DNA of 64,000 nt, taken from NCBI GenBank assembly GCA_963971575.1, contig OZ020622.1, positions 29,480,301-29,544,300 on the forward strand, read 5' to 3'. Source of the DNA: Liopterus haemorrhoidalis. Lineage: Eukaryota > Arthropoda > Insecta > Coleoptera > Dytiscidae. Of the stretch, positions 53,555 to 64,000 are shown piece after piece. The notes beneath the pieces were generated by a model that was given only the letters and a program-made list of their open reading frames with translations, was not told the DNA's origin and did no database searches. Within the stretch, counting starts at the first letter, position 1; each line of letters starts with the position of its first letter. The position numbers and the translations under genes were made by a program.

Positions 53555-54256
53555 ACCCGTATACTAAGTTTCATCACCCTGCCATGCCCACCCACCAGGG
53601 AGCCCCACACAGGGGACGTTGGCCGCAAACCGGCTCATTGCGCCAGGCATGTCAGGATGGTATAGCATCGGAGGAAGTAGTCACGGGCTGCTCGACCCGC
53701 TCGAGAACCAGTAGTAGCCAACTCTGGAACCGGGCGAGCTGCATCCGCTCCCACAGACCCCCGAATACTTGTCTAGTGGCACGGCATTACCCCGGCATCC
53801 ACGATCCAGTAGTGGAGCCACTCTATTCATGAACCGTGACACCAGCCGATTGACTGAGCTGACCAGACTCAACCTCCCGTTTTACCGAATCCGAGGCCAA
53901 AGAAGGCGTGTTGGGATCGTACTGTCCGCGGGCAGCAGTCTCCCTCAACCGACCAGGACCCTCTTCTCCGGCGTTACGGGTCTCCACGCACGGCAAACAC
54001 GTGGGTAGGAATTTAAGTGGGAGATCAAAGAGACAACAGATAAGCCTATTCCCACAATCGGCTTCTCTGAACTGTCTCCTCCCAAATGATATGTGATTCA
54101 GGGTACGTGGGATCATCAGGCCCAAAAGCTCTATATGGTCAGGTGATGCGACCATTATGAACTTCCCTTGCGTGATTGAGGGTACGCGGGATCATCAGGC
54201 CCGAAAGCTCTACAAATGGCTAGGTGTTATGGCCATTATGAACTTCCCCTGCGGGG

Positions 54257-54492
54257 TCCTCCTTTCTAGATTATCATCTGCTTTATATTTGTTTCGCAGT
54301 ACAATTCGGCTTCCAATAACACGCTGGTCTTTGGAGCGGTCGACCAATATCCATGTGTCGTTTTTTATGACTGATCTAAGTTCACAGGAGATAACGTCAT
54401 GCCAGTCTTCGGCGTCCGGTCCTTTCAAAGCAGTAACTAGTGGAACTTCAGCAATGAGAGACTACTCCTCATCATTGTTTGTTTCTTCTTAG
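54257..54492 (-). pseudogene. Copia RT, upstream part
   Basis: The minus-strand reading gives ALKGPDAEDWHDVISCELRS, NDTWILVDR and IGSRIVLRNKYK, the start of the Copia RT. It is interrupted at 54256 by the non-LTR element. The coding frame from the integrase region reaches a stop at 54489, so the join needs a frame change. Confidence 0.82.
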
Positions 54493-55172
54493 ATTTTTTC
54501 CAAATCAGTGGAACTGTTTTGAGGTTTAAGTGGCCTTGCGTATTCTAGCCGGGGTCTTCCTCGTGATCCTGTTCGCAATTTTCTAGGGCGACCACGACCT
54601 CTTCGGGGTGGAGGTGCCGAAACATTTCCTGGTACATCGATGGGTTGTACTTCATTCTCGGCATTCTCGTCATCTTCAGTTTCCTTGATTTCTATTTCGA
54701 CTGTTTCTTTTCTGTCGTCCATCTCCTTGGGTATTAAGTGTGAGAATCCTTCTTCTTTGTCGATTTCGGTCTTCGAGAACCTTACATCTCTGTAAATTCC
54801 TACTTTTCTTCGTTTTGGTAGCCTGATTCTAAATCCCTTGGAATGGTGAGCGTATCCAAGAAATATTCCGTCCAGGCTCTTTGGTTCCAACTTTCCTCGT
54901 CCTGGTTTTCTGTCTAGGAAATATACTCTTGACCCAAATTCTTGTAAATGACTTAAGTCGGCCTTCTTTCCCGTCCACACTTCTATTGGACTTAGACCAT
55001 TTAGGCTCTTGGTAGGGCAACGATTTCGTATGTAATTCGCAGTACTGATTGCTTCAGCCCAAAAACTTGGTGGAAGATCTGCTTGGATGAGTAGACATCT
55101 TGCCATTTCCATTAGAGTTCTGTTCTTCCTTTCAGCGATCCCATTCTGTTCAGGGGTAAACGGGACTGTCAA
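54489..55172 (-). pseudogene. Copia integrase, C-terminal part
   Basis: The 227-codon frame starts PFTPEQNGIAERKNRTLME, which contains the third catalytic residue (Glu) of the integrase DDE triad. It continues through FWAEAISTANYIRNRCP, the LDGIFLGYAHHSKGFRI block and an acidic then Arg/Pro-rich tail. A break at 55173-55271 separates it from the integrase N-terminal part. Confidence 0.85.
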
Positions 55173-55271
55173 TCGCCTAGTGATCTCCTTCTTTTTGAGG
55201 AATTCGTCAACTTGCTTGTTCGTGTATTCCGTGCCGTTATCTGTTTGTAGGCATTTGACTCTTTTTCCGGT

Positions 55272-56504
55272 TTAGGTTTCCATCAGAGAAATTACTTCTT
55301 TTGTTATATCAGCAACTTCATCCTTGGATTTGACGAACCGTATTTCACACCATCTCGAGTTATCGTCGATGTATGTGACAAAATAACGAGCCTTTCCAAG
55401 CGACTCGACACGCATGGGTCCACACACGTCGGAATGTATAATAGCCAGCATTTCTGATTCACGTTCTGACTTCTTTGGAAATGCGTTCCGTGTCATTTTA
55501 CCTCGGTGGCATACGTCGCAGTCCAATTTGTCAATAACTCGCGCAGAGTCCATATCTGCGATTTGACCGTTCTTTATTAATTCGCGAATGTCAGCTACGT
55601 TGAGATGACCTAGGCGTCGGTGCCATATCATCAACAGTTCGGAAGAATTCTTCACGGCAAGGGGTGTGCTTCGTGTCTCGCGTGTCTCTTTCGTTTGTTT
55701 TTCGCGCGCGTAGTACAAGTCATCAATCCGATCGGCAACTAGCTTCACTTTTCCTTTACGATCGTAAACTAATGCAATGTCTTTCTTAAAAATCTTTTTA
55801 GCACCATTGTTAGTAATTTTTCCGACCGATAGTAAGTTCGTGCGTAAATCCGGCACATGTAAAGTCTCAAGTATTGAAAGTTTTTTAGTATCACCGGAAA
55901 TGTCCGCTGATAGCAACGCGGTTCCTTTTCCAACAATGTCCGAAGAATGATTGCTCGCAATGTTCAATGTTCCTTTTGCACTGCTAAGATCTACAAAGTC
56001 GCTAGCTTCCTTGCAAATATGTGATGTCGCGTCACTGTCTAAACACCATCTCGCGTTATGATGCGTTTTTCCCGCGTGAAAAGCGTCCGCAGTGTGCATA
56101 ACGTTTCCCACACTTTTAACATCTTGTTTCGATTTTTCACGAGATCTACAATCCGTGGCTTTATGGCCGATTTTCCGACAATTATGGCAACGAAATTTAA
56201 ACACTTCATTTTTATCGCGATCGTCCGATTTTGTGTACTTTTCTTTATGTGCGAAACGCGATTTATTAAATTTCTTTTGTGAGTACATGGCAGTCTGTGT
56301 TTCAGTAGCGGTGTCACTTTTATTTTTATTTTTACGTGCATCACTTTCTTCAATTATTTTAATGCGAAGAATCTCCGGTGACGGTAGTTCGTTGCGCGAT
56401 TTGATTGCACACCTAAAATTTTTGAAACATGACGGTAGACTGTACAGTAGCATGATGTCCAGTAGATCCGGGTTTATGTCAATTTCCATTTCTACTGTCT
56501 TCAT
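55272..56504 (-). pseudogene. Copia gag end, protease and integrase N-terminal part
   Basis: The 410-codon frame contains in order: the gag zinc knuckle CHNCRKIGHKATDC, the protease region WCLDSDATSHIC, LLSVGKI, the integrase zinc-binding HRRLGHLN...CDVCHRG, and the core residues IIHSDVCGP and YIDDNSR. The protease active site reads DSDA, where DSGA is usual in Copia. The frame ends in a TAA at 55272-55274, where the sequence would continue into the next integrase piece. Confidence 0.87.
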
Positions 56505-56866
56505 TCATCCGTAAAAGGGTTAGTTGTTTTAAAAGGGTAGCCTTACGAGCAGGTCCCTTGGATGAATAATATTCTTCCAACTTTGTCCAAACCGCGCGCG
56601 ATGTAACATAGTTTTTAACAAGTTTCAGTTCCGACGCACCGATGCACAGTATTATGTCCGATTTAGCCTTTAAACCGTTTTTAATCCACGCTTTCGCTGC
56701 GTTTTCTGAGTTTGTATCACTCGTTTCCACGGTTGGTTGAACACATTCCCCATTTACGTATGTCCACGCGTCATTTTTAATTAATAATTGTCATAGCAAT
56801 TTAATAACAAGTGTCATAGTTTTCTTTGTTCAGCGCTTCAATACGCGTCAAGTTTTGTGCACTCAT
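56479..56866 (-). pseudogene. Copia gag, N-terminal part
   Basis: The likely start is MSAQNLTRIEALNKENYDT at 56866. A stop and a frame change follow near 56810. An open frame 56479-56730 then continues with KAWIKNGLKAKSDIILCIG and WTKLEEYYSSKG, typical of Copia Gag. Confidence 0.78.
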
Positions 56867-56959
56867 GTTTATTTCACTTTGTCACTTAACTGGACACTAA
56901 AACACTGCACATAAACCGATTCCACGTACTTACCGAACTTCCTTGATTATATAAGACGC

Positions 56960-56975
56960 ACCGGGGCCCATAACC
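56960..56975 (-). other. Copia primer-binding site
   Basis: The minus-strand sequence just inside the 5' LTR is GGTTATGGGCCCCGG. It abuts the LTR end AACA and has the position and purine/GGG character of a Copia primer site matching an initiator-Met-type tRNA. The tRNA assignment is an inference. Confidence 0.6.
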
Positions 56976-57274
56976 TGTTAGGATTTGCACAAGGTGGTTT
57001 CGCGTAAGCACAATATAACACAAGTTGAGTAAACTTATTTATTGTAAACTGATATTAAGAATAACTACATATGACACACAGTCACGTTGGACCACACACA
57101 ACGGTTAAACTTGACATACTAAATGTTATGTGTGTTAAATCACTACAAAAATATAATCGCTTATTGTCTGTGGTCCAGACGCTAATTCAGCATTTTGTGT
57201 GATACAGGCATCGCTCTTAAACGCATGATATCTAAACATGTAAACCCAAACGCAACTTATTTAAATATCTAACA
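56976..57274 (-). repeat. Copia 5' LTR
   Basis: 299 bp. It differs from the 3' LTR by a few substitutions and short indels by eye, for example around 57106-57120. This low divergence suggests a fairly recent insertion compared with the decay of the coding region. Confidence 0.9.
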
Positions 57275-57590
57275 GATTCTTTAATAAAAAAGCCCGTAGT
57301 TTCTGATTCCTCATTTCGCAATAAATGAACGTATTTTATAATTATACTCATTTGATCTACTTTATTTATGCCTTGCGTAGTGTTACATATTATTGCAAAG
57401 AATAGTGATGCATTCATAGCGTTAATTATAGAATTTAGTATATGTTGTCCTAAGCAATAAATCAATTCATTTTGAATAGTAGGTGAGTCATTGCATCTCA
57501 AATCACCTATGGCTCCCACTCGACCCTCTCCAAATACCATGAAATTTTGTAGTAAGATAGCCCTAGATCCCAAATGACACTTTGCAAAAT
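57275..57590 (-). pseudogene. hAT transposase (DUF4371-type) upstream part
   Basis: The frame 57232-57573 contains CLGQHILNSIINAMNASLFF and QGINKVDQMSIIIKYVHLL, matching the DUF4371 region of hAT transposases. It then reads into the Copia LTR. It joins 46363 via GATTC. Confidence 0.78.
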
Positions 57591-57885
57591 ATTAGAACTC
57601 AATCTGCTTTGGTTCTTAAATAACAGGTCCATATTCAATGGGCCCTCGTCCTGTTAATGCGTAAATACCGCAAAAATGACCAACTTTGACCCTTTGTTAT
57701 ATCACTTTTATTGCCTGTAGGAGTGTGATATTTGACATACCATGACAACTTTTGGCGTAGAATAACGTAGTATAATCGAAAAAGCAGTATGGGTGGCAAT
57801 TCAGCTATCCATCCATGCTAAAATCACTGCCAAATTTTGTCGCGAGAAATTTGGACCCCAATTTGGAGACCACTCATCAGCAAAA
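57591..57885. other. unassigned spacer
   Basis: About 300 bp between the hAT remnant and non-LTR copy 3. It has no open frame and nothing I recognise, and may be host DNA or the 5' part of the hAT element. Confidence 0.4.
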
Positions 57886-58201
57886 GTTAGTTAGTTAGTT
57901 GAAATTTTTGGCGCACAGCAACAAAGGCTATTTGCGCCTAACGCAGCCCATCTAAATGACTAGACTATATATTAAAAATAAAAATTTAGACAATAAATAA
58001 ATAAATAAATAAATAAAATCATTAAAAATACGCATACTCAATAAAAGAAATCTTGCACTGACAAACACAAATAAATAATATAAAAAGTCTGTTCGAAAAT
58101 TTGAACAGACTCAGGGTGATGGTAAGAGGCTGTAAAGGGGCCAATTACCATCGAATATCACAGTCAATAAATAGAAACACATTAAAATAAGGTGCAAGAC
58201 T

Positions 58202-61200
58202 TCACACATAAAACAGTAAGTTCGATTCTCTCAGGAAGAGTATCAGCCTGTCCATGAGTACTCTGTCGTCACCTAAGGCAACTGACAGGTCATAGCACAG
58301 GCCTAACCTCTCCCTGACATCCTCGAACTGTACACATTCGGTTAAAATGTGTAACACAGACAAATCTGTGTTACACGTCTCACAGACAGGGGACTCTTCA
58401 CCTCGAAGGAGGTGTCCATGGGTCCACCAACAGTGACCTATACGAAGGCGTGTGATGGCGGTTTCCTCCCTGCGGTTAATCCTGCAGGAAGAACCCCATG
58501 GTTTAACGTCTCCCTTAATCTGTCGTAACTTAACGTTCTGTGTGCGGCTCCACTCATGTTGCCACATCTCTAAAACCAGATGTGTCAGATGACTCTTTGC
58601 GTCATCTGGAAAAACGAAACTCACATCAATCATAGGTCTGTGAGAGGCGGCTTTTGCAGCTGCATCTGCCGCTTCGTTGCCTTTAATACCAACATGTCCC
58701 GGTATCCAAAATAGCTCTACCCTCACATTCTGAGCATTCAGGTTGTGGAGTAGCAACCGGATCTTTAGTACAAGAGGATGCACTGGATCTGGATCTTGGA
58801 TACTGTTCAGAGCGCTCAGCGAGTCCGTCAAGATAACACTTGACCGACTTTGCTCTGACGAAACAAAACACAGGGCCTTGAAAATAGCGTACAGCTCAGC
58901 AGTGTACACACTCGTTATGGAGTGCAGACGGTACTGAAACTGTTGGCGTGGATTCAAAACAACGAACGCACACCCAACCCTGGTTCCGGATTTTGATCCG
59001 TCAGTAAAAATGACAGTATCCTCGAACCTAGGGACCAGTGTTCTTTGTAACTCATGTTGGTATTCGATAGGCAACGTAGTATCTTTATCAAACCTAGTTA
59101 ATGTGAGGTTCACAAGTGGACGCGGTAGCGTCTATGGTGGAACAGCACACAAAACGAAACTTGCCATTTCAGGCATATTAAAATCAATATCGCCCAAAAT
59201 GTCGAAAGTCCTCAGACCAAAAGGCCTATTGGCTCTTGGTTTTCTGTCATATATTTCTGTATGCCTATTTTGTAGAATAGGGTCATACGCGGGATGATCT
59301 GGCTTGGCACTGAGTGCAGCCATATACCGCAAGGATAGAATTTTACGACGATTGTACAGTGACGGTTCGCCTGCTTCACACAGCAGGCTTAGTATTGGAC
59401 TGGTGCGAAATGCACCTGTGGCCAATCTAACCCCAGTGTGATGTACAGTGTCAAGAATTCTTATCTCTTGGTGTTTAGCTGACCCATAAGCTAGACATCC
59501 ATAGTCCAGCTTAGAGCGCACTAGAGAACGATATAAACGCAACATGACAGTGCGGTCTGCACCCCATGTCTTGTGACTGAGGACCCGCAACAAATTGAGC
59601 GACTTTTGGCATTTTTTCTTGACGGACAAAAAATGTGCCCGCCACGATAGACGGCTATCGAACACGAGACCCAGAAATCTGGCAGTATCGGCAAATGGTA
59701 ACTGTGCTCCATTTAGTGTGAGTGTAGGATTGGGATGTACACCCCTTTTCCTACTAAAATGGACACATACAGTTTTGCTGGTCGAGAATTTAAAGCCATT
59801 TTCGGTTGCCCATGTATCGAGACGATTGATAGTCAGCTGAAGCTGACGTTCGATTGTACTAGTCTTTTGTCCGGCGACAAAGATACCAATGTCGTCGACA
59901 AATATCGAACTCTGTACAGGTAATCGAATACATGAAGCTGCACCGTTAATGGCAATTAAAAATAGCGTAACGCTCAGTATGGAGCCCTGTGGGACCCCAT
60001 TGTCCAGTGCGAACATTTGTGACAAGGTATTTCCGATCCGCACCCTGAAGCGCCGGTTCGACATTAAGTCTTGTATAAAGAACATCAAGCGTCCCCGGAG
60101 ACCCCAGGAATGCAGAGTACGGAGAATACCATAAATCCATGCAGTGTCATAGGCTTTCTCAATATCGAAAAACACAGCTACCAGGTGTTTGTTTTCAACG
60201 AAAGCATTCCTGATAGCTGTCTCTAGTCTGACCAGATGATCTGCTGTTGAGCGGTGACGGCGAAAGCCGCACTGTGAGTTGGCCAGCAAGTCGTTTGATT
60301 CTAAAAACCAAATCAGACGCTTGCTGATCATTCGCTCCATGAGTTTGCAGAGACAACTGGTCAGTGATATTGGTCTATAGCTAGAGGGCAAGTGTTTATC
60401 TTTCCCGACTTTGGGGATAGGAATTATATGAGATTCCTTCCACTTGGTCGGGCACTTGCCCACAGTCCATATCCTGTTATAGACATTCAAAAGCCTAGAC
60501 TTAGATGATTCCGGAAGATTTCGGATCATACGATAATGTATCGCATCTGGACCAGGAGAGCTATCCTTACACTTTGACATCGCGCTATCTAGCTCTTCAC
60601 GAGAGAAAAGCAGGTTGTATACCTCGTCATTCCTAGAAAAGAAATTTAGAGGTATAGATTCGAGGCCTGCTTTACGAGTTAGAAACTCGGGTGAATAATG
60701 TTCAGAGCTAGAATTGAACGCAAAATTAGATGCCAAAGTGTTAGCAATTTCGACCGCTGAGGTAACTACGTTACCATTTACCGATAGACCAGCAATGGCT
60801 GTAGCTGTATTTAGACCGGATATTTTCCGGACCTTCTCCCAAACTTTGGCCACTGGAGTGGCAACTGTAACAGTGCATACGTATTTGCGCCATGATTCGC
60901 GCTTGCTTTCTTTCACAATCTTCTTAGCACGAGCTTTCGCTCGTTGGAAGGCTATCATGTTTGTCTCTGTTGGACAACGACGGAATGTATTGAAGAGGTG
61001 TCTCCTTTCACGTAGCGCCAAGTCGCATTCCTCGTTCCACCAGGGAACGGGAACTCGACGGGGCTGAGTGGATGACAGCGGTATGCTGCTTTCAGCCGCG
61101 CTCGTGATGGATTCCGTGAAATGATTCACCTCTTCGTCTACGCTCAAGTTCGGAATATCCTCGTGAGAGAATGATTCTGCGAACTTGGTCCAATCTGCTT

Positions 61201-61897
61201 TCCGAAGAACCCACTGTGGCCAGCGGGATTCGGTAACAGTATTGAACAGAGGCCTTAAGAAGATTGGAAAGTGATCACTACCGCACAGGTCGTGATGCAC
61301 GTCCCATTTGAACAACGGAGCGATGGCTCCTGAAACGACGCTAAGATTTATGGCACTGAATGTACCCGTTGCTGCACAGAAGTGCGTGGGTCTGCCGTCG
61401 TTCAAAAAGCTCAAACTCAAATCGTTCAACATAGTCTCCAGGTGACGTCCCCGTCGATCGTTCCGCACCGATCCCCAACATACATTGTAGGCGTTAAAAT
61501 CGCCTAGTAGTATGAAAGGTGGTGGGAGTTGATCGATGATGTTCACGACATCTCGGATGTCAGTTCGAACACCAGGGGGAAGGTAGATAGAACAAATCGT
61601 CACCTGGAGGGGAAGTGCAACACGAACTGCTACGACCTGTAACTCAGTGTCAATGTCTACAGGATCGTGGTACAATGTGTCTCTAACGAGAATTGCCACG
61701 CCGTCACATGCTCTTGCCCCCGTAAGGAAATCCGTGCGAAACACGGAGTATCCTCGAGGAGAGAATGTGTCGGTTTCCGTGAAATTTGTTTCCTGCAGAC
61801 AAACACACGAAGGCGCTAAATTGGAGAGTAACAGTCGCAGTTCTTCGTAGCGCTGATATACACCGTTACAGTTCCACTGGATTAGTGGACCAGTCAT
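58202..61897 (-). pseudogene. non-LTR ORF2, copy 3 (single nonsense codon)
   Basis: The frame runs 61897-59132 (921 residues: endonuclease and RT complete, GVPQGSILS and FVDD present). It meets TAG where copies 1 and 2 have the Trp of PWTLPRP, then continues in the same frame through RNase H to 58202. One substitution thus separates it from a full-length frame. Confidence 0.9.
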
Positions 61898-63318
61898 TTT
61901 TGTTTAGGGGAGTTACCCCGCAACCTAATGATCTTTGGTTTACCCTTAGGTTGCGGGTCAACAGCCATTTTCTCGGCCACGGTTTCACTTGTTTGTCCAG
62001 GTGCCTTGGTGGACACACTGGACTCCTTTTTTGATTGTTTGGTTCTCACTGGTATCCAGTGAGAACCAACGGATCCCTTATCAGTCTCCTTTTCAGGAGT
62101 GGCTGATAAGGGCTTTGTAGAAACGACCATTCTCTGGTCGCTTCTCGTTTGTGGAGAAGACTGTGGGGTCTTCTCCTTAGGTGGTGGGGAGAACTGAGGT
62201 TGAGTGCGTTCTCCTATATGGGAGGGGGATTTATTCAGACCCGATCCCCCTGGTTGTGGGGTCTGAACATTGGTCTCTTGGACCGATTCCGCCACCTTTA
62301 CCGTGTCGGACTTTTTTGGCGCAGTTGTCACTGACGCTTTTACTGTCGGACGACACACTGACTCCGTCTGAGTCTGGACGCTTGCTGTCTTCTTTGCAGC
62401 TACTTGTGCGAAGGATTTCGCAAAAGTGACCGGCGCAGTCTCTTTATACTTCTTCTTGGCGTCGAAATACGGGATCCTATCTTGTGTCTTGATGACCTGG
62501 ATAGCCTTCTCTTCTAAGTACGTTGGGCAGTGGCGTGAAGTTGATGCATGCGCACCTTTACAGTTCACGCCGTGTGCCGCGTTTGGACAGGTTTCAACTT
62601 CATGTTGGTCCTGCCCGCAGTTGGCACAGACGGACTGTTTGCCACAACGACTAGAGGTGTGACCATAACGCTGGCACTTGTAGCATCGCATCGGGTTGGG
62701 ATAGTAGGGGCGAACGTTACAAACGTTGTACCCCACCTTAACCGATGCTGGACACCTAGTACCAGCAAAAGATACCACCATAGATATAGAAGGCTTACCG
62801 TTTCGGGGGTTGAGTTTCCTACATTCAATGACACCTTGCGATGCCATTTCCTGCACAAACTCTTCCTCCGTAACATACGCAAGGTCACGGTCTGTAACGA
62901 CGCCTCGAGAAGTATTCAGTGCCTTATGTGGCTGTACCGAGATACGATACTCGCCAAATCCTTCGCATTTCTGAAGCGTTGAGGATGCCTCAGTTTCTGC
63001 TTCAATCAATAATGTGCCATCCGACAGTTTTCTTACCGACCTGATACCAGTTGGACACGTTTTTCCCAGCGTTCGGGCAACAAAGAAGGGGGACATCTCT
63101 TTAAAAGATTTACCCTCTTCTTGCACCTTCACGACAAGAAAACGAGGCACTGGCGCACAAAACTCAACTGATCTGTCTACCTTCTTAGGAGAAGGCCTTA
63201 CACATCCCTCATCGGATGACTGAGCATCACGACGAGGTCTCTTGTTTGATTTTTTACGGAGTTTACTCTCAACCTTGGCGGAATTTAAAGAAAATTGATC
63301 CCTCCGGGTAGTCGCCAT
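61894..63318 (-). CDS. non-LTR ORF1, copy 3
   Basis: Intact frame of 474 residues. It differs from copies 1 and 2 at many positions in the N-terminal third and the C-terminal linker, and by several balanced small indels. Knuckles 1 and 2 are kept, but the first Cys of knuckle 3 has become Gly (HGVNCKGAH). The ATGA overlap with ORF2 is kept. Confidence 0.85.
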   Translation of the reverse strand: MATTRRDQFSLNSAKVESKLRKKSNKRPRRDAQSSDEGCVRPSPKKVDRSVEFCAPVPRFLVVKVQEEGKSFKEMSPFFVARTLGKTCPTGIRSVRKLSDGTLLIEAETEASSTLQKCEGFGEYRISVQPHKALNTSRGVVTDRDLAYVTEEEFVQEMASQGVIECRKLNPRNGKPSISMVVSFAGTRCPASVKVGYNVCNVRPYYPNPMRCYKCQRYGHTSSRCGKQSVCANCGQDQHEVETCPNAAHGVNCKGAHASTSRHCPTYLEEKAIQVIKTQDRIPYFDAKKKYKETAPVTFAKSFAQVAAKKTASVQTQTESVCRPTVKASVTTAPKKSDTVKVAESVQETNVQTPQPGGSGLNKSPSHIGERTQPQFSPPPKEKTPQSSPQTRSDQRMVVSTKPLSATPEKETDKGSVGSHWIPVRTKQSKKESSVSTKAPGQTSETVAEKMAVDPQPKGKPKIIRLRGNSPKQK

Positions 63319-64000
63319 ACCCGTATACTAAGTTTCATCACCCTGCCATGCCCACCCACCAGGGAGCCCCACACAGGGGACGTTGGCCGCAAACCGGCTC
63401 ATTGCGCCAGGCATGTCAGGATGATATAGCATCGGGGGAAGTAGTCACGGGCTGCTCGACCCGCTCGAGAACCAGTAGTAGCCAACTCTGGAACCGGGCG
63501 AGCTGCATCCACTCCCACAGACCCCCGAATACTTGTCTAGTGGCACGGCATTACCCCGGCATCCACGATCCAGTAGTGGAGCCACTCTATTCATGAACCG
63601 TGACACCAGCCGATTGACTGAGCTGACCAGACTCAGCCTCCCGTTTTACCGAATCCGAGGCCAAAGAAGGCGTGTTGGGATCGTACTGTCCGCGGGCAGC
63701 AGTCTCCCTCAACCGACCAGGACCCTCTTCTCCGGCGTTACGGGTCTCCACGCACGGCAAACACGTGGGTAGGAATTTAAGTGGGAGATAAAAGAGACAA
63801 CAGATAAGCCTATTCCTACAATCGGCTTCTCTGAACTGTCTCCTCCCAAATGATATGTGATTCAGGGTACGTGGGATCATCAGGCCCAAAAGCTCTATAT
63901 GGTCAGGTGATGCGACCATTATGAACTTCCCTTGCGTGATTGAGGGTACGCGGGATCATCAGGCCCGAAAGCTCGTCAAATGGCCAGGTGTTATGGCCAT

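Larger units (their letters stand above)
48133..54256 (-). mobile_element. I-clade-like non-LTR retrotransposon, copy 2
   Basis: This 6.1-kb minus-strand element is inserted in the Copia RT. The target duplication TCCTCCTTTCTAG is at 48120-48132 and 54257-54269, giving exact ends. It has the same layout as copy 1. ORF1 is intact, but ORF2 has three lesions. The 3' simple-repeat tail is shorter than in copies 1 and 3. It is the youngest layer of the hAT/Copia/non-LTR stack. Confidence 0.92.
46364..57274 (-). mobile_element. Ty1/Copia element, complete but decayed
   Basis: LTRs are at 46364-46664 and 56976-57274, each starting TGTTAGG and ending AACA, nearly identical. The 5-bp target duplication GATTC is at 46359-46363 and 57275-57279, inside the hAT frame. 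The element is on the minus strand with gag, protease, integrase, RT and RNase H in the Copia order. It carries a 6.1-kb non-LTR insertion (48133-54256) in the RT region. Without that insertion it would be about 4.8 kb. Several nonsense codons and frame breaks make it inactive. Confidence 0.9.
57886..64000 (-). mobile_element. I-clade-like non-LTR retrotransposon, copy 3 (cut by window end)
   Basis: This is a third minus-strand copy with a GTTA-repeat 3' end at 57886. The 5' end lies about 20 bp beyond the window, judging from copy 1. Layout is as in the others. ORF1 is open, and ORF2 has one nonsense codon between RT and RNase H. It is the most diverged of the three, especially in ORF1. Confidence 0.9.

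Overview
This window is eukaryotic, most likely arthropod and probably insect. It is almost entirely transposable elements and satellite DNA, and I see no ordinary host gene. The basis for this is the presence of Penelope-like elements (PLEs) with a GIY-YIG endonuclease, an I-clade-like non-LTR retrotransposon with APE endonuclease, RT and RNase H, Copia and Ty3/Gypsy LTR elements, and a hAT transposase remnant. There is also one short run of TAACC, the complement of the arthropod telomere motif TTAGG. The species cannot be named from the sequence. PLE-rich stretches are AT-rich, while the non-LTR copies and the satellite are clearly less so.

Layout. 1-18.3 kb is a PLE cluster, with family labels A-F being mine. 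It holds a PLE-B 3' end (1-475), PLE-C copies on the minus strand (523-1806 and 8244-10728), a head-to-head inverted pair of PLE-A copies (2900-8224) and two PLE-E copies on the minus strand (10729-15970 and about 16980-18272). The first PLE-E copy is split by a 2.9-kb insertion (12287-15176) that made a 4-bp target duplication. 18.4-20.07 kb is a decayed Gypsy pol with an LTR/primer-site remnant. 20.07-38.38 kb is a satellite array of about 58 units (148-bp and 259-bp repeats, built from homologous 111- and 148-bp monomers). A 6.1-kb non-LTR element (31504-37631) interrupts it, flanked by a 13-bp target duplication. 38.4-43.4 kb holds a tRNA-like segment, a PLE-D tail, an inverted PLE-B pair with one intact 643-residue frame, and a PLE-F tail.

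43.4-57.6 kb is a nested stack. A hAT transposase remnant was interrupted by a Gypsy 5' end (LTR, primer site, a small ORF and gag) and by a complete Copia element (46364-57274, 5-bp target duplication GATTC). The Copia element was in turn interrupted by a second non-LTR copy (48133-54256, 13-bp target duplication). A third non-LTR copy (57886 to past the window end) closes the window.

Potential function. Only non-LTR copy 1 (31504-37631) has both ORFs open. The PLE-B frame at 40309-42240 and the minus-strand PLE-A frame at 3605-5506 are also open, but both are truncated at the 5' end. Everything else carries nonsense codons, frameshifts or deletions.

Most notable observations. (1) A hammerhead-ribozyme-like motif recurs in several PLE families, with compensatory changes in the stem. 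(2) A second PLE group carries a related hairpin of different consensus. (3) The satellite merges into a Gypsy LTR-like promoter edge and may have grown from LTR subrepeats. (4) Two PLE families show head-to-head inverted architecture beside TA microsatellites. (5) A small myristoylation-motif protein with a membrane segment, encoded 5' of a Gypsy gag, is embedded in strong hairpins and an 83-bp duplication.
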